From assembly GCA_905202605.1 (NCBI GenBank), contig CAJKSU010000119.1, positions 1-8,532 on the forward strand: a DNA stretch of 8,532 bases, given 5' to 3'. The notes under the pieces were generated by a model. It did not search any database. It was not told the DNA's origin and saw nothing but the letters and a program-made list of their open reading frames with translations. The stretch's first letter is position 1. Each line of letters starts with the position of its first letter. The stretch is from an uncultured Eubacteriales bacterium. GTDB lineage: Bacteria; Bacillota; Clostridia; Oscillospirales; Oscillospiraceae. Both the position numbers and the translations under genes were made by a program. Of this stretch, positions 1 to 5,604 are shown one piece after another.

Positions 1-272
1 AAAAAGTTGCCGTTAAGCCGTTCCACCGCGATCAGCATGACATAAGGTGCCGCCGCCATGAGCGCCAGCATCAAAAGGCCGCGCACCCAGCCCTTTTCCC
101 ATTTGACCGCCACCGCCGGGAACACCAGAAACGCTGCGCCAAGAGACGCCAGCAGCATGGCCTGCCCCCACTGCTCCTGATCTAAAAAGTCCTGCCCTCT
201 GGTAATGGCAAAAAACATGACAAGAAAAGAAAGAAGCCCGCCGATCCGGGCAGATTTTCTGGAAATGGACAT
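1..272 (-). CDS. Membrane protein, partial (C-terminus beyond window edge)
   Basis: An open frame runs from an ATG at 272 to the left edge without a stop, giving about 90 residues. The start is supported by an AGGAG ribosome binding site 9 nt upstream and a promoter-like sequence at 314-322. The visible part is strongly hydrophobic, with about three membrane segments near residues 10-24, 38-57 and 63-83. Short charged stretches separate them (around DFLDQEQW, and KWEKGW at about 58-63). The N-terminus MSISRKSARIGG is basic, which would place it in the cytoplasm. I do not recognise the family, and with the C-terminus missing no function can be given. It lies downstream of the nrdG-dut-membrane protein unit in the same direction, but a terminator and its own promoter separate them. 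Confidence 0.6.
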   Translation of the reverse strand, partial: MSISRKSARIGGLLSFLVMFFAITRGQDFLDQEQWGQAMLLASLGAAFLVFPAVAVKWEKGWVRGLLMLALMAAAPYVMLIAVERLNGNF

Positions 273-313
273 GAATCAACGCTCCTGAGTCTAATTGAAG
301 TAATACGCAGTAC

Positions 314-322
314 ATTATATCA
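314..322 (-). promoter_or_regulatory. Extended -10 promoter for the left-edge membrane protein
   Basis: On the minus strand TGATATAAT is a perfect -10 hexamer with the TG extension. It lies about 42 nt before the ATG at 272 and would give a leader of about 35 nt carrying the AGGAG site. No good -35 hexamer is visible at 16-18 bp, so the extended -10 would have to compensate. Confidence 0.45.
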
Positions 323-420
323 GCATTTTTCGGAAAGGACATGGCTTTTCTATATTTTTTCATGGAATTTTTATCTTTTCCTCATAAAGGCCGCACTCTA
401 TGATTGAAAATACAGAAACT

Positions 421-455
421 GCAAAACGCAGACTGCGATACAGTCTGCATTTTGC
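421..455 (-). terminator. Terminator of the nrdG-dut-membrane protein unit
   Basis: Arms 421-435 and 441-455 form a 15-bp stem with a 5-nt loop. The one imperfect position is a T-G wobble on the minus strand but a C-A mismatch on the plus strand, so the fold favours minus-strand RNA. It begins 1 nt past the TAG stop at 457-459. The following T stretch is interrupted (TTTCTGTATTTTC), so intrinsic termination is likely but not ideal. Confidence 0.6.
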
Positions 456-456
456 A

Positions 457-849
457 CTATTTCGCTCTCAGCGTCATATACCAGAGCGCTGCGATCATGA
501 ATATGTCGATCAAAATCGCCAGCAAAAACCACCATGAAAACGCTGTAAACACCAGCGACACCGCCATATCCAGACAGTAGCACAGCGTTCCAGCGATCAT
601 AGCCCAGCGATTTCCCTTCCGGGAAAAGACCAGCGACACAAACACCATGGCATAAACTACAGCGCAGGGCAATCCAAATATCACTGCAGCCGCTGCCGAG
701 GTCATCATGGCAGCAAATACAATGCTGGGGAACGCCCCAAAGGGAAGCGGCGAAAGAGTGCCGCCCATAAGCAGCAGCTGCCAGCCTAACAGCATGGAGA
801 CGCCGGATACCGCCGTAAGGCAGATAAAGCACGGTTTCTTTCGGCGCAT
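457..849 (-). CDS. Small polytopic membrane protein, unknown function
   Basis: This encodes 130 residues starting MRRKKPCF. I chose the ATG at 849 rather than the longer frame opening at 951. The extra 34 residues of the longer frame lie wholly inside dut and are basic and non-hydrophobic, whereas GGGAGG sits 7 nt before the ATG at 849. The ATG follows the dut stop codon by 1 nt, so translation is probably coupled. There are four or five membrane segments, roughly at residues 8-28, 38-58, 59-76, 83-104 and 106-125. A basic N-terminus and an internal SRKGNR loop (about 76-81) would face the cytoplasm. The protein ends LRAK beside a terminator. I do not recognise the family. Position in the nrdG-dut unit suggests co-expression, not necessarily shared function. 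Confidence 0.75.
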   Translation of the reverse strand: MRRKKPCFICLTAVSGVSMLLGWQLLLMGGTLSPLPFGAFPSIVFAAMMTSAAAAVIFGLPCAVVYAMVFVSLVFSRKGNRWAMIAGTLCYCLDMAVSLVFTAFSWWFLLAILIDIFMIAALWYMTLRAK

Positions 850-850
850 C

Positions 851-1282
851 TTAAAACCTCCCGGTGGAGCCAAAGCCCCCCTGCCCCCGCTGGGTTTCCT
901 CCAACGTATCCACCTCTTCAAAGGTTTCCCGCCGTACTGGGACAATGGCAAGCTGTGCGATCCGCTCCCCTGCCGCCACCTCCTGCGGAATTCCGGAATG
1001 ATTCAGCAGAAAGACAAAAATCTCGCCCCGGTAGTCGCTGTCGATAACCCCAACCTTGTTGGCGGGTGCAAGGCCGCGCTTGGTGCCAAGACTGCTCCGT
1101 GCAAATACCAGCCCCATATAGCCCTGCGGGATTGCTACGGCAATGCCGGTGGGGATTTTTACGGTCTGTCCCGGTGCGATCATCACCGGCTCAGGAATGC
1201 AGGCATAGAGATCAGCACCTGCTGCGTCCGGGGAACCGTAGGTAGGCGTTTGCGCCTCTGGTCGAAGCTTTTGATAATTCAT
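851..1282 (-). CDS. dut: Deoxyuridine 5'-triphosphate nucleotidohydrolase (dUTPase)
   Basis: This encodes a 143-residue trimeric-type dUTPase, which hydrolyses dUTP to dUMP and pyrophosphate in the cytoplasm. It keeps uracil out of DNA and supplies the substrate for thymidylate synthesis. All five family motifs are visible: AGADLYA (21-27), ARSSLGTKRGL (61-71), GVIDSDYRGE (78-87, with the metal/water-activating Asp at 81 and the base-stacking Tyr at 84), GERIAQL (105-111), and the C-terminal P-loop-like RGQGGFGSTG (132-141). Length is normal for the family, and nothing looks broken. The start at 1282 has AAAGGAG in the last codons of nrdG. The nrdG stop ends 1 nt upstream, so the two genes are almost certainly cotranscribed and translationally coupled. 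The pairing makes metabolic sense, since NrdD/NrdG generate dNTPs. Confidence 0.96.
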   Translation of the reverse strand: MNYQKLRPEAQTPTYGSPDAAGADLYACIPEPVMIAPGQTVKIPTGIAVAIPQGYMGLVFARSSLGTKRGLAPANKVGVIDSDYRGEIFVFLLNHSGIPQEVAAGERIAQLAIVPVRRETFEEVDTLEETQRGQGGFGSTGRF

Positions 1283-1283
1283 A

Positions 1284-1817
1284 TTACGGCTCCTTTCTGC
1301 CGTCCCACAGGACGGTCTCTCCGCGCTTCAGGGTTTCCTGTACATCAATGACCCGCTGGTTTTTTGAGCCGCGGAACCGAAGCGAGGGATTCTTCTCCGC
1401 TTCATGGAACTCTCCATCCACCAGCACATCCAACTGAGAAAGCAGCTCCATGGTTACATCCTTCGATCCCAGCTTTCCTGCCAGCATATCCGTCTCCAGC
1501 GTATAGCCGGAATAGCACCAGATGGTTTTTTCCGAGAACTGCGCCCGGACAGCCTGACACAGCGACAGCATCTGGGGCTGATTCTCTGGCTCAAAGGGCT
1601 CGCCGCCCAGCAGCGTCAGCCCCCGGATATAGGACTTTTCCATTCCCGCAAGGATGGATTCCTGCACCTCCGGGGTATAGGGATTTCCTGCGTCAAAGCT
1701 CCATGTCTCCGGATTGAAGCAGCCCTTACAGTGATGGCGGCAGCCAGATACAAACAGGCTCACCCGGATTCCCGGACCATCGGCAATATCCCGCCATTTA
1801 ATTTTAGAATAGTTCAT
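1284..1817 (-). CDS. nrdG: Anaerobic ribonucleoside-triphosphate reductase activating protein (radical SAM)
   Basis: This encodes 177 residues. NrdG is a radical-SAM enzyme that uses a [4Fe-4S] cluster and S-adenosylmethionine to create the glycyl radical on NrdD. The cluster motif CxxxCxxC is C26-RHH-C30-KG-C33, preceded by the family's DGPGIR (13-18) and LFVSGC (21-26). The SAM-binding GGEP motif is at 71-74, within LTLLGGEPF. Length matches Gram-positive NrdG proteins, and no key residue is missing. AAAGGA lies about 10 nt before the ATG. nrdD is upstream in the same direction but separated by 200 bp that holds a stem-loop and a good promoter, so nrdG-dut can probably be transcribed without nrdD. 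I see no NrdR box in front of nrdG itself. Confidence 0.95.
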   Translation of the reverse strand: MNYSKIKWRDIADGPGIRVSLFVSGCRHHCKGCFNPETWSFDAGNPYTPEVQESILAGMEKSYIRGLTLLGGEPFEPENQPQMLSLCQAVRAQFSEKTIWCYSGYTLETDMLAGKLGSKDVTMELLSQLDVLVDGEFHEAEKNPSLRFRGSKNQRVIDVQETLKRGETVLWDGRKEP

Positions 1818-1888
1818 TGCATTCCGTTCCTTTAATTATTCCTGCACGACGTAGGAATCGGCTTCCTTCGCCGCACGGTGCTTATGTC

Positions 1889-1917
1889 ATTTTACCGCAT
1901 TCCGCCCCGCTTCTCAA
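1889..1917 (-). promoter_or_regulatory. Sigma-A-type promoter for nrdG-dut-membrane protein
   Basis: On the minus strand TTGAGA (1912-1917) and TAAAAT (1889-1894) are separated by exactly 17 bp. Each hexamer matches consensus at 5 of 6 positions. Transcription would begin near 1882, giving a leader of about 65 nt before nrdG. The position just past the nrdD stem-loop fits an independent internal promoter. Confidence 0.55.
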
Positions 1918-1964
1918 GGAAAACCGCAAATTATCTTCCTGATAACCTGTACCCGCAAATATAG

Positions 1965-1999
1965 CCTGCGCCCAAAGCCGCAGGAGCCTTAGGCGCAGG
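1965..1999 (-). terminator. Stem-loop after nrdD (terminator or mRNA 3'-end structure)
   Basis: Minus-strand arms 1999-1985 and 1979-1965 pair over 15 bp: an 8-bp GC-rich base (CCTGCGCC/GGCGCAGG) and an inner part with three G-T wobbles. The loop is CCTGC. It starts 18 nt past the nrdD stop codon. No U-tract follows, so it may act as a partial terminator, an RNA-processing site or a block to 3' decay rather than a full intrinsic terminator. Confidence 0.45.
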
Positions 2000-2017
2000 A
2001 ATATCATTGGAATTTGC

Positions 2018-4147
2018 TTACAGATGCATCACTCTGGCCTTAATTTCTTTGGTCTTGCCCTCATTCCAGTAGTTTTCACCCAAATAGCCGCAGGTGCGGC
2101 GGGTAACATTCATTCTATTCTGGTCGGTATTGCCACAGTTGGGACACTGCCATTGATAATCATCGTTGATGATGATTTCCCCATCAAATCCGCATACCTG
2201 ACAATAATCGCTTTTTGTGTTGAACTCCGCATACTGAATGTTGTCATAGATGTACTGGACAACCTCCGCCAGTGCGGTAAGATTATGCCGCATATTGGGG
2301 ATCTCCACATAGCTGATGGCACCGCCGGAGGAAATGGCCTGAAACTGGCTCTCGAAATCAAACTTGGAGAATGCGTCGATTTCCTCCCGGACATCCACAT
2401 GATAGGAGTTGGTATAGTAGCCCTTGTCGGTGATATTGGGGATGGTACCGAACCGCTCTTTGTCGATTCTTGCGAACCGGTAGCACAGGCTCTCGGCAGG
2501 GGTGCCGTACAGGGCAAAGCCGATGTTTGTCTCCGCCTTCCAGCGGTCGCAGGTCTCCCTCAGGTGCTTCATCACCCGAACCGCAAATTCCTCCCCCACC
2601 GGATCGGTCTGGCTGACGCCCTTCATGAGCACAGTCAGCTCATACAGGCCGATATAGCCCAGAGAAATGGAGGAATAGCCGCCATAAAGGAACCGGTCAA
2701 TCGTCTCGCCCTTTTTGAGCCGTGCAATGGCGCCATACTGCCAGTGCACCGGGCTGACATCACTGACCACACCCTTGAGGGCATTGTGGCGGCACATCAG
2801 CGCCTCATAGCACAGCTCAAGGCGCTCGTCCAGCAGCTTCCAGAACTTTTCTTCATCCCCCTTGCAGAGGATGCCGATCTGCGGCAGGTTGATGGAAACT
2901 ACCCCCTGATTGAACCGTCCCTCAAACTTATACTCGCCGTTCTCATCCTTCCATGGTGCAAGGAACGAGCGGCAGCCCATGGGCGCGAATACGTTGCCCT
3001 CATAATTCTCCCGCATTTTTTTTGCAGAGATATAGTCAGGATACATCCGTTTGGCGGAGCATTTCACCGCCAAACGGGTGATATCGTCATACTCCCCGCC
3101 CCGGAGGCAGTTATTTTCATCCAGCACATATACCAGTTTGGGGAACGCAGGAGTCACGTACACGCCGGAGGCATTCTTGATGCCCTCCAGCCTCTGACGT
3201 AGAATTTCCTCCACGATCATGGCATTTTCCCTGATGTAAGGATCTCCTTCCTTGAGGTACAGGAACAGCGTGACGAAGGGTGACTGCCCGTTGGTGGTCA
3301 TCAGAGTATTGATCTGATACTGAATGGTCTGTACACCGGATTTCAGTTCCTCCCTCAGGCGTTCCTGCGTGAGCTTTTCAATCAGCTCGTCCGAAACATT
3401 CTCGCCCATACATTCATCCTTGATGCGCTGTTTGAACTTATTGTAGCTCCGGCGGAGATACTTGCCCAGATGACTCACATCCACGCTCTGCCCACCGTAC
3501 TGGTTAGAGGCCACATTGGCAATAATCTGGGTCATCACGTTACAGGCCACCTGAAAGCTCTTGGGCGATTCAATAAGCTTGCCATTCATCATCGTGCCGT
3601 TGTCCAGCATATCTCCGATATTGATGAGGCAGCAGTTGAAGATCGGCTGGACAAAATAGTCTGCGTCGTGGAAATGCAGAACCCCTTCGTCATGAGCCTT
3701 AGATATCTTTTCCGGCAGCAGGATCCGGCGGGTCAAGTCCCTTGACACCTCACCGGCGATATAGTCCCGCTGGGTAGAGGCAATAACGGTATTCTTATTA
3801 CTGTTTTCCTCCGCCAGCTCCTTATTGGTGTTGTGGAGCAGGCTGAGAATGCTCTCATCAGTGGTGTTCTTCTTCCGAATCAGGGCGCGGTTATAGCGGT
3901 ATATGATGTAGTTCTTTGCCAGAACATACTTATCCAGCTCCATGAGCTGCTTCTCAACCATATCCTGAATATCCTCCACCAGCAGACGGCTTCGACGCCG
4001 CTGCTCAATGGTTCGGGTGATTGCTTCAATGGTTTTCTGGTCGATTCTATCCTCTTCATCCACGGAGCTGTTGGCCTTCTGAATTGCAGCTACGATCTTG
4101 CTCCGGTCAAAAGCAACAATCGAACCATCACGTTTTACTACTTGCAT
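2018..4147 (-). CDS. nrdD: Anaerobic (class III) ribonucleoside-triphosphate reductase
   Basis: This encodes 709 residues. NrdD reduces ribonucleoside triphosphates to dNTPs under anoxia using a glycyl radical made by NrdG. Domains in order are an ATP-cone allosteric domain (about 3-92, starting VVKRDGSIVAFDRSKI), then the ten-stranded barrel catalytic domain. The barrel holds Cys172 (in FNCCLINI) and Cys392 (in MGCRSFL), which fit the conserved active-site cysteines. Next come a zinc site made of C649xxC652 and C668xxC671, and the glycyl-radical motif RRTCGYLG with the radical Gly at 687. The sequence is complete with no disruption. The ATG at 4147 is chosen because GGAGG sits 7 nt upstream and the ATP cone begins directly. 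The gene has its own promoter, two NrdR boxes and a folded leader upstream. The partner nrdG is downstream. Confidence 0.97.
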   Translation of the reverse strand: MQVVKRDGSIVAFDRSKIVAAIQKANSSVDEEDRIDQKTIEAITRTIEQRRRSRLLVEDIQDMVEKQLMELDKYVLAKNYIIYRYNRALIRKKNTTDESILSLLHNTNKELAEENSNKNTVIASTQRDYIAGEVSRDLTRRILLPEKISKAHDEGVLHFHDADYFVQPIFNCCLINIGDMLDNGTMMNGKLIESPKSFQVACNVMTQIIANVASNQYGGQSVDVSHLGKYLRRSYNKFKQRIKDECMGENVSDELIEKLTQERLREELKSGVQTIQYQINTLMTTNGQSPFVTLFLYLKEGDPYIRENAMIVEEILRQRLEGIKNASGVYVTPAFPKLVYVLDENNCLRGGEYDDITRLAVKCSAKRMYPDYISAKKMRENYEGNVFAPMGCRSFLAPWKDENGEYKFEGRFNQGVVSINLPQIGILCKGDEEKFWKLLDERLELCYEALMCRHNALKGVVSDVSPVHWQYGAIARLKKGETIDRFLYGGYSSISLGYIGLYELTVLMKGVSQTDPVGEEFAVRVMKHLRETCDRWKAETNIGFALYGTPAESLCYRFARIDKERFGTIPNITDKGYYTNSYHVDVREEIDAFSKFDFESQFQAISSGGAISYVEIPNMRHNLTALAEVVQYIYDNIQYAEFNTKSDYCQVCGFDGEIIINDDYQWQCPNCGNTDQNRMNVTRRTCGYLGENYWNEGKTKEIKARVMHL

Positions 4148-4199
4148 ATTTCATCCTCCGCTCATATCTCACTGCATCGTCCGGGGCAGGAATTGCCGC

Positions 4200-4287
4200 C
4201 TGACACAAGTTCATCGAAGTGCAAAATACACTCCGATGAACCGAAGACGACATTCTCACCGTCAAAGCTACTAAAAAAATCAGTAGC
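4200..4287 (-). promoter_or_regulatory. Structured 5' leader of nrdD mRNA
   Basis: The predicted transcript start is near 4284, leaving about 137 nt before the nrdD ATG. Three pairings can be drawn on the minus strand. A 6-bp GCTACT/AGTAGC hairpin (4267-4287) lies at or across the start. A closing helix TTGACG/TGTCAG pairs 4260-4265 with 4200-4205. Inside it is a 13-bp hairpin (4241-4229 with 4221-4209, one G-T wobble, 7-nt loop). No U-tract follows the hairpin, so it is not a simple attenuator. It matches no riboswitch class I can recognise by eye. The extent and regulatory role are inferred. Confidence 0.45.
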
Positions 4288-4290
4288 CAT

Positions 4291-4318
4291 ATTATATCAC
4301 ATGCTGTAGGGAATGCAA
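4291..4318 (-). promoter_or_regulatory. nrdD promoter (extended -10)
   Basis: On the minus strand TATAAT (4291-4296) is preceded by TGA, forming an extended -10. TTGCAT (4313-4318) lies 16 bp upstream as a weak -35. The -10 is perfect. The pair sits directly downstream of the two NrdR boxes, as expected for an nrd gene promoter. Confidence 0.65.
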
Positions 4319-4326
4319 GAACAAAA

Positions 4327-4342
4327 TTACTACATTTAGTGT
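4327..4342 (-). promoter_or_regulatory. NrdR box, promoter-proximal
   Basis: The minus-strand 16-mer ACACTAAATGTAGTAA follows the known NrdR consensus acaCwAtATaTwGwgt at most positions, including the outer ACAC and the TAGT half. It lies 8 bp upstream of the -35 of the nrdD promoter. The second box is 14 bp further upstream. NrdR is the ATP-cone repressor of ribonucleotide reductase genes and binds paired boxes. Confidence 0.7.
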
Positions 4343-4356
4343 CAGTTTACCTACAA

Positions 4357-4372
4357 AAACAATATATTGTGG
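4357..4372 (-). promoter_or_regulatory. NrdR box, promoter-distal
   Basis: The minus-strand 16-mer CCACAATATATTGTTT contains the perfect palindrome ACAATATATTGT and fits the NrdR core CwAtATaTwG exactly. Its centre is 30 bp from the centre of the proximal box, about three helical turns. This is close to the usual paired-box spacing (gap 14 bp here; 15-16 bp is usual). Confidence 0.75.
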
Positions 4373-4397
4373 TTTTACTTTGTTTTTCGAGTCTCCA

Positions 4398-4630
4398 GCC
4401 CCTTATGGTGGGGCGCAGTTTCCATAACGTATCGCCTGTGGTAACACAGCGAAATGGCAGGTTTCAGTTGTCATAATATCAGCTGTTTCTGCCAAACTCC
4501 AGTGGTATCAACCGCTCCGTGCTTTGTCATCCATTTCAATCAGAATTCTCTTTCCCTCCATTACTTTTTTCTTTTTTCTGATGGTTGAGAAGTTTTCCTC
4601 CCATGGACGATCAATCAAATTTCCGCACAT
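4398..4630 (-). pseudogene. Possible decayed mobile-element remnant between dprA-like gene and nrdD
   Basis: The 250-bp spacer holds no intact gene I can support. One minus-strand frame opens at an ATG (4630) and reads 40 codons to a TGA (4508-4510). It then continues in the same frame for 34 codons to a TAA (4403-4405). The first part includes DRPWEENF and GKRILIEMDDKARSG; the second ends CHFAVLPQAIRYGNCAPP. No ribosome binding site precedes 4630, which abuts the terminator. A short inverted repeat GCCCC-7nt-GGGGC (4398-4414) overlaps the end. From memory, the last peptide resembles short reading frames found near relaxase/oriT regions of Tn1549-like clostridial conjugative elements, so a scar is plausible, but this is recollection only. 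It could also be plain non-coding spacer. Confidence 0.25.
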
Positions 4631-4665
4631 AAAAACGGCAGAAGCAAAAATTCGCCTCTGCCGTT
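4631..4665 (-). terminator. Terminator of the helicase / DprA-like operon
   Basis: Minus-strand arms 4665-4654 and 4645-4634 form a 12-bp stem (AACGGCAGAGGC with GCTTCTGCCGTT, one G-T wobble) with an 8-nt T-rich loop. The run of T residues continues past the stem to 4632. It lies 6 nt beyond the stop codon of the DprA-like gene. The wobble is an A-C mismatch on the plus strand, so the minus strand is the functional one. Confidence 0.8.
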
Positions 4666-4671
4666 AATTCC

Positions 4672-5604
4672 TTATGAACCATCAAACAGGCTAATCTGCA
4701 TTTCGCCCAAGTTGTCCAGCTGCTTCAGCTCGTCCATGGACACCGGAGCTGCACCTCGTTCCATCAGTCCGCGGGTACCCGGATCCTCCGGTTCCCCGGA
4801 AAACATAAACACCGGACTCCAGCCCGCCTTGATATTCTCCATAGTGCCGCTCCACGTACCGCCAGAGCCATAATCTGACTGCGCCACCAGTACCTTTTCG
4901 CCCATGGCGTGGATCAGCCGGTTCCGGCTCATGGCTCTGGGCGTGGTGAACTCCAGATCCGGGCCATGCTCCGAAACCAGAAGCAACCGTCCCTCCGACA
5001 GAGGCACTTCATAGCGCCGATCTGTCAAATGTCGCTTCAAGCTATCCGCCAGAAACACAACCGCGCTGCCTCCGGACTCCATTGCTCCGGAAAACCCAAT
5101 GCTGTCCGCACCGGAAGCACCCCCAGAACAGTAGCAATAGCCCTGCGCGCCGATGGCACGTCCCGCCTGCCGTGCAAACAGGCTTCCCGGCTGCCGCAGC
5201 CGCCGTGAACCAACCAAAGATATGCATGTTTTCTGCCACAATTCCATGGAGCCTGCACAAAACAGCACCAGCGGCGCATGAAGCCCCAGCACATCACGAA
5301 GCCGTTGGGGATACTCCGGACTGATCCGGGTGATTACCTCGATGCCCTGCATTCCCAGCTTCATCAGGTACTGTCCCAGAACATTCCGCTGGCTCAGGCG
5401 AGCAAGCACCGCATCAGCCTCCTCTGCCGTACAGCCCAGCCGCAGCAGCTCGTCCCGGTGCAATTCCCCATCCCGGCTTTCCTGCGCCCCCAGTACGTCA
5501 TAAGCACGGCTCAGCCGCCGGAACAGGCTTTCCCGCAACGGAGTTTCGCCAGGCAACGCATAGAGCAGCAAAATGCACAGCTCTGCCCCCGAATAGCTTC
5601 TCAT
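4672..5604 (-). CDS. Divergent DprA/Smf-like DNA-processing protein
   Basis: This encodes 310 residues. Residues 1-80 are a helical N-terminal region. Residues 86-122 match the DprA lead-in (GIEVITRISPEYPQRL then PLVLFCAGSMELW). A Rossmann-type DprA core follows: VGSRR (131-135), SGGASGAD (160-167, in place of the usual SGLARGID), SEHGP (211-215), RNRLI (227-231), and YGSGGTWSG (245-253, in place of SGSLxTA). GTRGLMERGAAPV (276-288) matches the end of the family domain. There is no winged-helix C-terminal domain; the protein ends GEMQISLFDGS. In the family, DprA binds single-stranded DNA and loads RecA during transformation. Divergence of several motif positions makes that exact role uncertain. 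The start overlaps the helicase stop by 4 bp (ATGA) and no clear ribosome binding site is seen, so it probably depends on translational coupling. Confidence 0.8.
   Translation of the reverse strand: MRSYSGAELCILLLYALPGETPLRESLFRRLSRAYDVLGAQESRDGELHRDELLRLGCTAEEADAVLARLSQRNVLGQYLMKLGMQGIEVITRISPEYPQRLRDVLGLHAPLVLFCAGSMELWQKTCISLVGSRRLRQPGSLFARQAGRAIGAQGYCYCSGGASGADSIGFSGAMESGGSAVVFLADSLKRHLTDRRYEVPLSEGRLLLVSEHGPDLEFTTPRAMSRNRLIHAMGEKVLVAQSDYGSGGTWSGTMENIKAGWSPVFMFSGEPEDPGTRGLMERGAAPVSMDELKQLDNLGEMQISLFDGS

Noticed and set aside
13..363. 116-residue minus-strand frame at the left edge
   Set aside because: It is out of frame with the hydrophobic protein starting at 272, which has the ribosome binding site and membrane segments; the content of this frame is Arg/Gly/His-rich noise.
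850..951. Longer N-terminus for the 130-residue membrane protein
   Set aside because: The extra codons lie wholly within dut in another frame and are basic and non-hydrophobic; the ATG at 849 has a strong ribosome binding site.
2024..3202. Long plus-strand reading frame opposite nrdD
   Set aside because: It is antisense to a fully conserved glycyl-radical enzyme, has no recognisable domain and no ribosome binding site; it is a codon-bias shadow.
4200..4287. Adenosylcobalamin riboswitch in front of nrdD
   Set aside because: Such riboswitches occur upstream of some ribonucleotide reductase genes, but this leader is too short and I cannot find the conserved cobalamin-box sequence.
4398..4414. 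GCCCC/GGGGC hairpin as an nrdD attenuator
   Set aside because: It lies upstream of the NrdR boxes and promoter, outside the predicted nrdD transcript, and has no U-tract.
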